Below, piece after piece: positions 10,098 through 17,432 of a stretch of 20,462 nucleotides of DNA (its first letter is position 1; each line of letters begins with the position of its first letter). The position numbers were made by a program, and so were the translations under genes. The stretch is from DATLFI01 sp035524895 (GTDB taxonomy: Bacteria > Acidobacteriota > Thermoanaerobaculia > Multivoradales > Multivoraceae). Under the pieces are notes generated by a model, which saw only the letters and a list, made by a program, of their open reading frames with translations, searched no databases and was not told the DNA's origin. The DNA lies in contig DATLFI010000042.1 of assembly GCA_035524895.1 (NCBI GenBank), positions 1 to 20,462 on the forward strand. The letters run 5' to 3'.

Positions 10098-11308
10098 GCG
10101 CCCCAGAGCGACCGACGGCGGGTGTAGATTCGCAACGAGCGGTCGTGCTCGCCCGACACGAGCTGCCCGCCGTCGGGCGAGAACGCGATGGAGTAGATCG
10201 GCGAGGTATGCGTGCCGATCGTCGAGAGCCGACGTCGTGACGAGACGTCCCACAGCGCGATCGTGCGGTCGTCTCCCGCCGAAGCGACGACGTCGCTCTC
10301 GGGCGAGAAGGCGACGGACTTGACGCGAGCCGCGTGACTGCCGAGGACCGCCAGCTCCTCGAGCGGCGCAACGGACCACAGACGGACCGCCCCTTCGTCC
10401 TCACCGGTGACGAGCCGTCTGCCGTCGGGCGAGAAGGCGACTGCGACGAGCTTCGCCCCTGCCACCGTTCGCTCTTCGAGCAGCCGGCCTTGCTCGGTCT
10501 CGAAGAGCCGAACCCAGCCCCCGTCGGTCACGCTGGCCAAGCGGCCGCCGTCGGGCGAGAAGGTCACGCCGTACGTCGCCCCCCACGGCCGCGTCCGATC
10601 GGCGTTGCTGAACGAAGCGACGAGCTCCCGAGCGCCGGCGGCGTAGAGGCCATAGGAGGTCGCGAGCCGGCGCCCGTCGGGCGAGATCGCCAGCGCGTAC
10701 GAGGGCTCTTTGTGTCTCGGCCGCAGGATCGTGCGGGGCCGCCCGCGCTCGAGATCCCAGACGATGGTCGCGCCGTCCTGGTCGGTCGATGCCACCCCGC
10801 CGTCGGGGAAGAACGCGACGGAGGTGACCCTCGTCTCGTGACCGTCCAGCACGGCCAGCTTGCGGCCGGTGCGGGCGTCCCACAGCAGCACGGTGCGATC
10901 CTCTCCGCCGGACGCAACCGTTCGTCCATCGCGCGAGAAGGCGACGGCCCGCACCGGCCGCGCGTGCTCGCTCAAGCTCGCGATCAGCTGGCGTCCGGTG
11001 GTGTCCCACACCAGCACCGCGCCATCGGCGTGCGACGAGACCAGCCACCGGCCCGCGGGGTGGAACGCCAGGCCCCAGACCACCGCGGAATGCTCGAGGC
11101 GGGCGATCACCTGATGGGTCCTGGCGTCCCAGAGCGCGATGTCCTCCGCGCCGGAGGCGACCAGCTCGCCGTCGGGAGAGAACACGATGGCGCGGCCATG
11201 ATCCTGATGCGCCCTGCTGCGCGCCACGAGCTCGACTCGGCTCGGATCGAACGGATCACCGAAACGGTAGAAGGCGCCCTTTGGCGCCTTACTCTGTGGT
11301 AGCGTCAT
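10085..11308 (-). CDS. WD40 repeat (beta-propeller) protein
   Basis: Likely a protein-protein interaction scaffold in the cytoplasm; no signal peptide. 407 residues from ATG at 11308; ATG at 11371 adds 21 low-complexity residues, and neither start has a clear Shine-Dalgarno. Nine blade-like units can be read. Most have 'V.SVAFSPDG..VASGG.D.T..LWD' character, for example 'VRAVAFSRDGRTVASGGED', 'VKSVAFSPESDVVASAGDD' and 'IYSIAFSPDGGQLVSGEHD'. The fifth unit ('YALAISPDGRRLATSYGL') lacks a normal WD end. Almost the whole protein is propeller; there is no kinase, caspase-like or NACHT domain attached, unlike many bacterial WD40 proteins. Its promoter must lie in the 125-bp divergent gap shared with the DUF2846-like gene. 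Partner unknown. Confidence 0.85.
   Translation of the reverse strand: MTLPQSKAPKGAFYRFGDPFDPSRVELVARSRAHQDHGRAIVFSPDGELVASGAEDIALWDARTHQVIARLEHSAVVWGLAFHPAGRWLVSSHADGAVLVWDTTGRQLIASLSEHARPVRAVAFSRDGRTVASGGEDRTVLLWDARTGRKLAVLDGHETRVTSVAFFPDGGVASTDQDGATIVWDLERGRPRTILRPRHKEPSYALAISPDGRRLATSYGLYAAGARELVASFSNADRTRPWGATYGVTFSPDGGRLASVTDGGWVRLFETEQGRLLEERTVAGAKLVAVAFSPDGRRLVTGEDEGAVRLWSVAPLEELAVLGSHAARVKSVAFSPESDVVASAGDDRTIALWDVSSRRRLSTIGTHTSPIYSIAFSPDGGQLVSGEHDRSLRIYTRRRSLWGARLD
11271..11290. repeat. Perfect inverted repeat inside the WD40 gene 5' end
   Basis: AAGGCGCC, four-base spacer CTTT, GGCGCCTT. An 8-bp perfect stem only about 6 codons into the WD40 frame, so the hairpin would form in the mRNA just after the start codon. 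It may affect translation initiation or be an operator for the divergent promoters; coincidence of codons for 'SKAPKGAF' is also possible. Confidence 0.35.
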
Positions 11309-11433
11309 GGTCGCCGGTGGCGGCGAACCGGACCCTTGGGAGCCTGGTGGGCGGGAGTGTAGCGCAGGCATCGTGGCCCAAGGGGGCTCTCTGAGCGCCG
11401 GCGACGAACCGAGTCTTCAGCGGAGGGCGCTCC

Positions 11434-12489
11434 ATGTCGAAAATCGGTCTGTACGCGGGCTGGTGCGGCACGCTCGCGGCGGTAGCAGTGGCGATTCCCC
11501 TCGAGGCCGCGCTGGCGGCCGAGAAGTCGCCGACCAAGCAGGAAGGCGAGCCCACCGCCGATGCCGCCCTCGTCTACTTCATGCGCGAGCCCCGCTTCAT
11601 GGCACGCGCGCGAACGATGTTCGTGTACTCCGACGACCAGCTCGCCGGCACTCTCGACAACGACTGCTACACCTTCGCCACGCTGCCGCCGGGCGAGCAC
11701 CTGCTCTGGCTCAACTGGGCGAAGGTCAACCTCGAGGTCGAGCTCGAGCCCGGGAAGACGTACTGGTACAACGTCTTCGACGAGATCCGGCCGATCGAGG
11801 AGTCGTTCGGTCGCGCCCTGCTCGGCGGCCTCTCGGGCTACTGCACGCCGACCGACGAGGAACGGCGCACGTCGGCCAAGCACGTCTCAGAACGGTTCGA
11901 CAAGGCGCAGCGGGTCGCGGCGAAGAAGCCGGCCGACCAGCCGGACGTCACCGCGCAGAAGCGCCGGGAGAAGAACGTAGCCAAGTGGCCGCGAGTGGAG
12001 CTCGCCGCCTGCGAGGTGCTCGTGGTCGAGGACTTCGCGATGGCCGACCCCAAGGCCGGCGAGCGCAAGAAGGACTATCTGGTGGAGAGCGCGCCGGCAC
12101 GCCTCGCCGACCAGGTCGTCCAGGCGCTGCCGGCCGAGCTCTTCGCGGAGGTGCTGCGCGCTCCCGCGCCGCCGCCGCCGGGGGCGTTGGTCTTGCGCGG
12201 CAGCATCACGCAGTACAAGCCCGGCAGCGAGACTGCCCGCTTCATGGTCGCGGGCGCGGGAGCCGCGCACCTCGAGATGGAGCTCGAGCTCCGCAACACG
12301 GACACCGACGTCACTCTCGCCCGCCTGCCGGTGGATCGCACCTGGGCCTTCGGCGGTGCGGCGGGAGCGGCGCGCGGGATCGAAGAGATGGAACGCAACG
12401 TCGCGTACGAGCTAGCGCTGTATCTCCAGCGGAGCTGCCCTGCCGCCGCGGTCGGCGGGCCGGATACCGGTAGAGAGCCGCGGAAGTAG
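11434..12489 (+). CDS. Secreted DUF2846/DUF4410-like two-domain protein
   Basis: 351 residues, exported. The N-terminus 'MSKIGLYAGWCGTLAAVAVA' begins a signal peptide with probable cleavage after 'ALA' near residue 29. Cys12 is not in a lipobox, so it is probably soluble. Residues about 44-110 ('ALVYFMREPRFMARARTMFV', 'LPPGEHLLWLNWA', 'ELEPGKTYWYNV') match the DUF2846 pattern of a short beta domain presenting 'PG.h' and 'aGk.YY'. Residues about 185-345 ('VLRGSITQYKPGSETARFMV' followed by AGAGAAHLEMELEL) match the DUF4410 pattern. The middle is a charged Lys/Arg-rich linker (145-185). Function of either domain is unknown. ATG 11434 has GGAGG with 7-nt spacing. Both domains usually occur in separate outer-envelope lipoproteins, so the fusion without a lipobox is unusual (from memory of the families, not checked). 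Confidence 0.75.
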   Translation: MSKIGLYAGWCGTLAAVAVAIPLEAALAAEKSPTKQEGEPTADAALVYFMREPRFMARARTMFVYSDDQLAGTLDNDCYTFATLPPGEHLLWLNWAKVNLEVELEPGKTYWYNVFDEIRPIEESFGRALLGGLSGYCTPTDEERRTSAKHVSERFDKAQRVAAKKPADQPDVTAQKRREKNVAKWPRVELAACEVLVVEDFAMADPKAGERKKDYLVESAPARLADQVVQALPAELFAEVLRAPAPPPPGALVLRGSITQYKPGSETARFMVAGAGAAHLEMELELRNTDTDVTLARLPVDRTWAFGGAAGAARGIEEMERNVAYELALYLQRSCPAAAVGGPDTGREPRK

Positions 12490-12681
12490 GTCGTACGAGC
12501 CTACGCTTCCAGGTGCCGAAGGTGAGCCCTGAGCCCAGAGTCTCCGAGAGGAACGATCGAGATCGGGGTCCTTGCGCTCGGCACGCGCCGGTTCCTTCGC
12601 GTCCAGGGGCTCTTCGCGCAGTTCGCCATCGCCACTTGGCGCAGGCGAGTCCCGCCGCGCCGCTCGAACGGAGGGGAAGTC

Positions 12682-14394
12682 ATGTCGATGTGCATGCGTA
12701 GATCTCGTGGCAACGGCTCCTGGCCTCGGGCCATTGCGTGCGGCGCGCTGCTGCTCGCGGGGCTCGCGGCTCCGGGCGCGCTCGTCGCGCAGGACTTGGG
12801 CGGGCAGACGCACGCGGAGATCCGGTACTGGAGCGACCCTGCGGCCGGGCCCGCCTGCGACGCAGCCGCCGTCGTGGCGGCGAGCGACGGCCCGTTCTCG
12901 CCGGCGGTGACGTGCCGGCCGGTCGTCGAGCGGTCGTTGGCGCGCGCGCGCGCCCGGCTGGTCGAGGTGCACGACGTCGGCGCCTTCGCCGAGAGTCTCG
13001 CCGACGCGGCCACCGCGGCGCGCGGGGGCGGCGCGGTGCGCGGTCGCGACTGCACCGTCCGCCGCCTGGCGTGCGGTCAGTCGGCGCCGGTGGACCTGGG
13101 GGCCTCGGCGTGCGTCTCGCCGGACGGGCTCGCGCTCGAGCTCTTCGAGCTGCCGTTAGTGGCGGGCCAGTCGCTGCGGCTCGAGCTGCACGGCGCCGCG
13201 ACCGACGCGCAGGTGGCGCTGGCGGACCCGGCGCTCCTGCTCCGCGACAGCGCGTTCGCGCAGGGCGGTGCCCTGGCGCTCGAGCGCGAGCTCGAGCAGA
13301 CCGGCCGCTGGGGCGTCGCGGTGACCGCGGCCGCCGATGCGACCGTGCCCTACCGGCTCGACGTGTCGTGCGACGGTCTCGCGGTCGGAGCCGCGCCGCC
13401 GAACGGCACCTACACCGGCACCCACAGCGACGTCGGCGACATGAGCCTCGAGGTGCTCAACAACACCATCCAGAGCTTCGAGTTCGAGAACTTCGGCTGC
13501 CCCTTCGGCTTCGTCACCAAGACCGGCGCCACCTTCACGCCCGGCTGCGCCATCGCCGCCAACGGAACCTTCTCCTGCGGCACCGTCGGGTGCGCGGCCT
13601 TCACCGTCAACGCGAGGGTGCAGGGGCAGTTCTCGGGCAGCACGGTCAGCGGCAACTTCACTTTCAACCAGAAGCCGGACGCGGTCACGACCTGCTGCGA
13701 TCGCAACCTGATCTTCAACGCCACCCTCGAGGGCGGCGGGCAGACCGCTCCCACGGCGCCCTCGTCTCTCGCCGCGACGGCGACCTCGTCGACCTCGGTT
13801 ACGCTGACCTGGCAGGACAACAGCAACAACGAGGACGATTTCCGCATCGAGGCGCGCGAGGGCGCGAGCGGCGACTTCCTGGAGGTCGGCACCGCCGCCG
13901 CGAACGCTACCAGCGCCCTGGTCCAGGGGCTCGACCCCGGAACCCCATACAGCTTCCGCCTCCGCGCGCGCAACGCGGCCGGGTTCTCGGACTTCTCGAA
14001 CATCGCCTCCGCGACGACGCCCTCCGGCGGCGGCGCGACCAACTGCGTGCTTTCGAGCACGCGCCTGTGCCTGCAGCAGGACCGCTTCGCGGTCGAGGTC
14101 GGCTTCCGCACCACCGCGGGCGGCCCGAGCCAGCAGGCCCAGGGCTACGAGGAGACCTCCGACTCGGGTCTGTTCTTCTTCTTCCAGCAGTCGAACCTCG
14201 AGAAGCTGATCAAGGTCCTCAACGGCTGCGCGCTCAACGGCCGCTATTGGGTGTTCTTCGCCGCGACCACCGACGTAGAGTTCACGGTCACGGTGACCGA
14301 CACCCAGAACGGCCAGGTCAGGACGTACTTCAACCCGCTCGGCCAGGCCGCGAACGCGATCACCGACACCAACGCCTTCGCGACCTGTCCTTAG
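12682..14394 (+). CDS. Secreted protein with fibronectin type III domain and Acidobacteria-style C-terminal domain
   Basis: 570 residues, exported by a Sec signal peptide (residues 1-36, cleavage near 'GALVA'). Order of parts: about 120-230 a beta domain resembling the pre-peptidase C-terminal type ('LALELFELPLVAGQSLRLEL', 'LEQTGRWGVAVTA', 'YRLDVSC'); 240-350 a Cys-containing domain beginning 'NGTYTGTHSDVGDM'; 357-448 a fibronectin III domain ('APTAPSSLAATATSSTSVTL', 'GLDPGTPYSFRLRARNAAG'); 452-570 a terminal domain with 'RLCLQQDRFAVEVGFRT', 'SGLFFFFQQSNLEKLIKVL' and 'TVTDTQNGQVRTYFNPLG'. I know that terminal type as a recurrent C-terminal domain in Thermoanaerobaculia-like genomes; its role is unknown. 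There is no catalytic motif, so a binding or structural role at the surface is likely. ATG at 12682 is preceded by GGAGG with 7-nt spacing. The 192 bp before it hold nothing I recognise. Confidence 0.85.
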   Translation: MSMCMRRSRGNGSWPRAIACGALLLAGLAAPGALVAQDLGGQTHAEIRYWSDPAAGPACDAAAVVAASDGPFSPAVTCRPVVERSLARARARLVEVHDVGAFAESLADAATAARGGGAVRGRDCTVRRLACGQSAPVDLGASACVSPDGLALELFELPLVAGQSLRLELHGAATDAQVALADPALLLRDSAFAQGGALALERELEQTGRWGVAVTAAADATVPYRLDVSCDGLAVGAAPPNGTYTGTHSDVGDMSLEVLNNTIQSFEFENFGCPFGFVTKTGATFTPGCAIAANGTFSCGTVGCAAFTVNARVQGQFSGSTVSGNFTFNQKPDAVTTCCDRNLIFNATLEGGGQTAPTAPSSLAATATSSTSVTLTWQDNSNNEDDFRIEAREGASGDFLEVGTAAANATSALVQGLDPGTPYSFRLRARNAAGFSDFSNIASATTPSGGGATNCVLSSTRLCLQQDRFAVEVGFRTTAGGPSQQAQGYEETSDSGLFFFFQQSNLEKLIKVLNGCALNGRYWVFFAATTDVEFTVTVTDTQNGQVRTYFNPLGQAANAITDTNAFATCP

Positions 14395-14417
14395 GCTCGT
14401 TGCGCGCCGGTGCGGCC

Positions 14418-14433
14418 GCCGCGCGTGCGCGGC
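14418..14433 (+). terminator. GC hairpin downstream of the fibronectin-III gene
   Basis: GCCGCGC GT GCGCGGC, a near-perfect palindrome (6-bp stem, 4-nt loop) 23 bp after the stop codon. No clear T run follows, so it may be a weak terminator or only a GC-rich palindrome. Confidence 0.3.
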
Positions 14434-14479
14434 TGCGTTACATTCGGGGGCCGCTCGATCGGGTCTCTCGGAGGTTCCC

Positions 14480-15154
14480 ATGCCGCTCGACGTCACCTAC
14501 CTTGGCCACTCCGGCTTCCTATTCCGTGCCGGAGCGCACACCGTCGCGGTCGATCCGTTCCTGACCGGCAACCCGGTGGCGAAGCATCGTCCCGACCAGA
14601 TCCGGTGCCAGTACGTGGCGCTGACGCACGGGCACGCCGACCACCTCGGGGATTCGCTGCAGATCGCGAAGGCGAACAGCGCAAACGTCATCGCGGCGTG
14701 GGAGATCACCAACTGGTTCGAGGAACAGGGCCACGGCAACACGAACCCTGGCAACCCCGGCGGGCAGGTCGCCACCCAGTTCGGCTGGGTCGCGTTCACG
14801 CAGGCGCACCACTCCTCGTCGTACGAAGGCCGGTACATGGGCAACCCGTGCGGGCTGGTGTTCCACATCGGCGGCGTCACGGTGTGGCACCTGGGCGACA
14901 CCGGCATCTACGGCGACATGAAGCTGCTCGGAGAGATCTACCGTCCGGACGTGGTGTGCGTGCCGATCGGCGACCGCTTCACGATGGGTCCGGAGCTCGC
15001 CACCCGCGCGCTGGAGATGATCCGCCCCAAGGTGGCGATCCCCATCCACTACGACACCTGGCCGCCGATCGCGCAAGATCCGGCCAACCTGAGGCCGGCG
15101 GGGGTGAAAGTGCAGGTGCTGAAGCCTGGCGCCGACTGGAGCTACGCCGGGTAG
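14480..15154 (+). CDS. UPF0173 family metal-dependent hydrolase (metallo-beta-lactamase fold)
   Basis: 224 residues, the usual length for this cytoplasmic MBL-fold family (YtkL-like); the physiological substrate is not established. The N-terminus 'LDVTYLGHSGFLFRAGAHTV' and 'VDPFLTGNP' are family hallmarks. The metal site is 'LTHGHADHLGD' (His50, His52, Asp54, His55). Further ligands are probably in 'FTQAHHSSSYEG', 'WHLGDTGIYGD' (the metal-bridging Asp) and 'PIHYDTWPPI' (final His). All are intact. ATG 14480 has GGAGG with 6-nt spacing. It is transcribed in the same direction as the fibronectin-III gene with 85 bp between, including a hairpin, so it is probably a separate unit. Confidence 0.93.
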   Translation: MPLDVTYLGHSGFLFRAGAHTVAVDPFLTGNPVAKHRPDQIRCQYVALTHGHADHLGDSLQIAKANSANVIAAWEITNWFEEQGHGNTNPGNPGGQVATQFGWVAFTQAHHSSSYEGRYMGNPCGLVFHIGGVTVWHLGDTGIYGDMKLLGEIYRPDVVCVPIGDRFTMGPELATRALEMIRPKVAIPIHYDTWPPIAQDPANLRPAGVKVQVLKPGADWSYAG

Positions 15155-15166
15155 CGACTGGGATCC

Positions 15167-15182
15167 GCTGCGGTCTCGCAGC
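15167..15182. terminator. Hairpin between convergent genes
   Basis: GCTGCG, loop GTCT, CGCAGC, located in the 40-bp gap between the convergent UPF0173 gene and the small membrane protein gene. No T tract; inferred as a bidirectional terminator from location. Confidence 0.35.
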
Positions 15183-15194
15183 CTGGCGCTGCGG

Positions 15195-15644
15195 TCACAG
15201 CCATGGATCGAGCAGTCGGAGCACCCAGCGCACGACGAAGAAAGCCAGCAGCACGGCGCCGCTCAGCAGCGCCAGGAACAGCCCGCCTGCGGTGCCCATC
15301 GCGGTCCAGAACCGGGTGTCGCGACGGCGCGCCTGCGTGCGTGCGGCGGCCGCCTGGGGCACCAGGGCGGTCAGGCGCTCGAAGACCGGGTCGACCTCGC
15401 GCGCGATCAGCGTGAGCTCGGGTTGGCTGGGGTGCCGCAGGAAGAGCGTGCCCTCGTTGAAGCCGCCGAACCGGCACTCGAGGCCGTCCAGCGGCAGCTC
15501 CGCGGAGTAGTGCTCCGCCTCGAAACGCAGGAGGCGACCGCCGATCCGCAGCATGCCTCCGATCCTGCCGCCGGGCGCGTTCGCCGTGAACGCTTCGCCG
15601 CGGAGCTCCAGGTCGGTGCTGGAGTAGCTCGACGACACGGTCAA
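15195..15644 (-). CDS. Small C-terminally membrane-anchored protein, resembles the N-terminal domain of some M48 peptidases
   Basis: 149 residues. Residues about 12-85 form a beta-rich domain ('LRGEAFTANAPGGRIGGMLR', 'AELPLDGLECRFGGFNEGTL', 'FLRHPSQPELTLIAREVD'). This resembles, from memory, the N-terminal domain fused to M48 zinc peptidases in several phyla ('LPL.GL.I..GG....LFF.HP..P.W.LYT'). A short basic linker 'AAARTQARRRDTRF' leads to a single transmembrane segment (about 114-138), and the protein ends a few residues later in 'RWVLRLLDPWL'. No HExxH is present, and the adjacent DNA carries the UPF0173 gene on the other strand, so the peptidase domain is absent, not merely shifted. It is either a stand-alone domain protein or a truncation. 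The start is TTG at 15644 with GAGG 10 nt upstream; GTG at 15638 is possible. Confidence 0.65.
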   Translation of the reverse strand: MTVSSSYSSTDLELRGEAFTANAPGGRIGGMLRIGGRLLRFEAEHYSAELPLDGLECRFGGFNEGTLFLRHPSQPELTLIAREVDPVFERLTALVPQAAAARTQARRRDTRFWTAMGTAGGLFLALLSGAVLLAFFVVRWVLRLLDPWL

Positions 15645-15831
15645 CTCGTGGGTTCCTCGCGCCTTGGCTTCCGTTCCGCCACCCGAGCGCCCGACGCCAC
15701 CTATGGGTTGGCGGGTCTCCGCGCCGGGTGTTCCGAAGGCACGATGATAGGGTCCCCGACATTAACGATTCCGAGGAGACGGGAGAACCGGGGGTTCCGG
15801 GATCCCGTGGTTGGAACGCGAGGGGCCTGCG

Positions 15832-16596
15832 GTGATCGTCACCTTCACCAACGTCAAGGGCGGCGTCGGCAAGACCACCACCGCGGTAAACCTCGCCGCG
15901 GCGTTCGCCGGGGCCGGTCTGCGCACCCTGCTGGTCGACCTCGACCCGCAGGCGGCGGCCACGGCCTCGCTCGGCCTCGAGGAGGAGGGCCCGTCGGTCG
16001 CGGACGTGCTGCTGCGCGATGCCGCGGTAGCCGAGGCGGCGCGGCCCAGTGCGGTAGAGAAGCTCGACGTGCTGGCGGGCTCGCCCGAGCTGTCGGGAGC
16101 GGATCTCGTTCTCGCCCGCAAGCGCGATCCGGAGCAGCGGCTGGCGCGGGCGCTCCGGCGTTCACGGCGCTGGGACGTGATCGTCATCGACAGCCCGCCC
16201 GGGCTCTCTCTGCTGCCGCTGCTGGGGCTGGCCGCCGCCGATGCCTACGTGTTGCCGACCACGCCCCAGCGGCTGTCGGTCGACGCGCTCGAGAAGTTCG
16301 AGCGCGGTCTCGAGCGGGTGCGCGGGTCGTTGCCCAGGAAGCCCGTGAGGCTGGGCGTGCTGCTGACCATGGTCGACCACCGCACCGCGGTGACCGAGGA
16401 GCTGGTCGGCGAGGTGCGCAAGCGCTGGGGCCGGGATGTCTTCCACACCGAGATCCCGCTCAACATCAGCCTCGCGGTCGCCCCAGGATCCGGCCGCACC
16501 ATCTTCGACCACGAAGGCTGGTCGAGCGGCGGCCGCGCTTACCGCAAGCTCGGCGGCGAGGTCCTTCGCCGGGCGAGGCGGCGGGAGCTGCTGTGA
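15832..16596 (+). CDS. ParA/MinD-type ATPase, solo
   Basis: Walker-type partition ATPase of 254 residues. Deviant Walker A 'NVKGGVGKTTTAVNLAAA' is near the N-terminus, Walker A' is 'TLLVDLDPQAAATASLG', and Walker B is 'WDVIVIDSPPGLSLLPLLG'. A long C-terminal part ('LTMVDHRTAVTEELVGEVRK', 'IPLNISLAVAPGSGRTIFDH') matches Soj/ParA proteins. There is no N-terminal helix-turn-helix (so not the plasmid type Ia), and no parB, parS-like repeat or cargo gene is adjacent. It probably positions an unknown cargo on the nucleoid, or is an orphan relative of chromosomal ParA (inference). GTG 15832 is preferred, with AGGGG 8 nt upstream and the protein starting right before the first beta strand. TTG at 15811 adds seven residues. 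Convergent with the solute-binding protein gene. Confidence 0.88.
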   Translation: MIVTFTNVKGGVGKTTTAVNLAAAFAGAGLRTLLVDLDPQAAATASLGLEEEGPSVADVLLRDAAVAEAARPSAVEKLDVLAGSPELSGADLVLARKRDPEQRLARALRRSRRWDVIVIDSPPGLSLLPLLGLAAADAYVLPTTPQRLSVDALEKFERGLERVRGSLPRKPVRLGVLLTMVDHRTAVTEELVGEVRKRWGRDVFHTEIPLNISLAVAPGSGRTIFDHEGWSSGGRAYRKLGGEVLRRARRRELL

Positions 16597-16645
16597 GCCG
16601 ATCGCGAATCCTGGAAGCTGGGGTCGCTGAAGGCACGACCGCCCC

Positions 16646-17419
16646 TCACCGGGCCAATTCCTCGACGATCCGTCGCAGCTCTCGATAGCCATCGACCAAC
16701 CGCGGCGAGGGCCTGCCGAGGAACGCCTCGGGCACGCAGTAGATCCGTCCTTGCTCGATCGCCGCGAGCCCCTGCCAGGCGGGGTTGCGCTGCACCACTT
16801 CGGGTCGGACCTTCTCGGGCGCGACGCCACACCACGACAGCACGAACGCGTCGGGGGCGAGCGCTCGCACCTCGTCGTCCTCGATCGGCCGGCTCTTGAC
16901 CGGCTCGCCGGCGAGCGGGTTGACGCCGCCGGCCAGCTCGATCAGGTCGTGCACCCAGCTCTGACGACCCGGTGCGATCACCGGCTTGGGCCACCACTCC
17001 ACGAGCAGCTTCGGAGGACGTGACGATCCCGAGGGCGACGCCGGAACCATACTGGCGCCCATCTCCTGCACGACACGCTCTCCGGCTTCGTGGACGCCGA
17101 GCGTCGCCGCGATGTCGCGCACGTCGCGGTAGACGTCGTCCAGGCTGACCGGTTCGGGGGCCAGGAACGGCAGGCGCGCGGCGCGAAGCCTCTCGACCAC
17201 TCGCTCGTGACCGGGCACGGTGAGTGAGGCCAGCACGAGGTCCGGCCGCAGCCGCGCTACCGCGTCGACATCGATGTCGAGGTCCGGGCCGACACGGGGA
17301 AGGCCCACGACGATCTCGGTCGGGAAATCGGAGTGGTCGTCGACACCGACGAGGTCCGCGGCGCGACCCAGCGCGCACACGATCTCGGTGTTGGAGCAGG
17401 TGAGGGAAACGATTCGCAT
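16646..17419 (-). CDS. Cobalamin/Fe-siderophore type solute-binding protein (BtuF-like), no signal peptide
   Basis: 257 residues with the helical-backbone periplasmic-binding fold: 'MRIVSLTCSNTEIVCALGRA', 'LVGVDDHSDFP' with 'VVGLPRVGPDLDIDVDAVAR', 'LRPDLVLASL', and after the connecting helix 'ELAGGVNPLAG', 'LAPDAFVLSWCGV', 'AIEQGRIYCVPE'. These are the recurring landmarks of BtuF-like proteins. Unlike true transport components it starts directly at the first beta strand without a signal peptide. A longer frame to 17527 adds only an Arg-rich non-hydrophobic leader. No BtuC/BtuD partner is nearby. A cytosolic corrinoid or metal-chelate binder is possible (inference). It starts 13 bp after the luciferase-like gene stop and is very likely co-transcribed with it. 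Confidence 0.82.
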   Translation of the reverse strand: MRIVSLTCSNTEIVCALGRAADLVGVDDHSDFPTEIVVGLPRVGPDLDIDVDAVARLRPDLVLASLTVPGHERVVERLRAARLPFLAPEPVSLDDVYRDVRDIAATLGVHEAGERVVQEMGASMVPASPSGSSRPPKLLVEWWPKPVIAPGRQSWVHDLIELAGGVNPLAGEPVKSRPIEDDEVRALAPDAFVLSWCGVAPEKVRPEVVQRNPAWQGLAAIEQGRIYCVPEAFLGRPSPRLVDGYRELRRIVEELAR

Positions 17420-17432
17420 CGGCGCGGGATCC

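Noticed and set aside
10085..11308. Periodic DNA motif resembling GTCGGGCGAGAA, seen many times
   Set aside because: It is the reverse complement of codons for the repeated 'FSPDG' of WD40 blades, so the protein explains it.
13156..14496. 446-codon minus-strand frame
   Set aside because: Antisense shadow of the fibronectin-III protein gene, whose sense frame has a signal peptide and recognisable domains.
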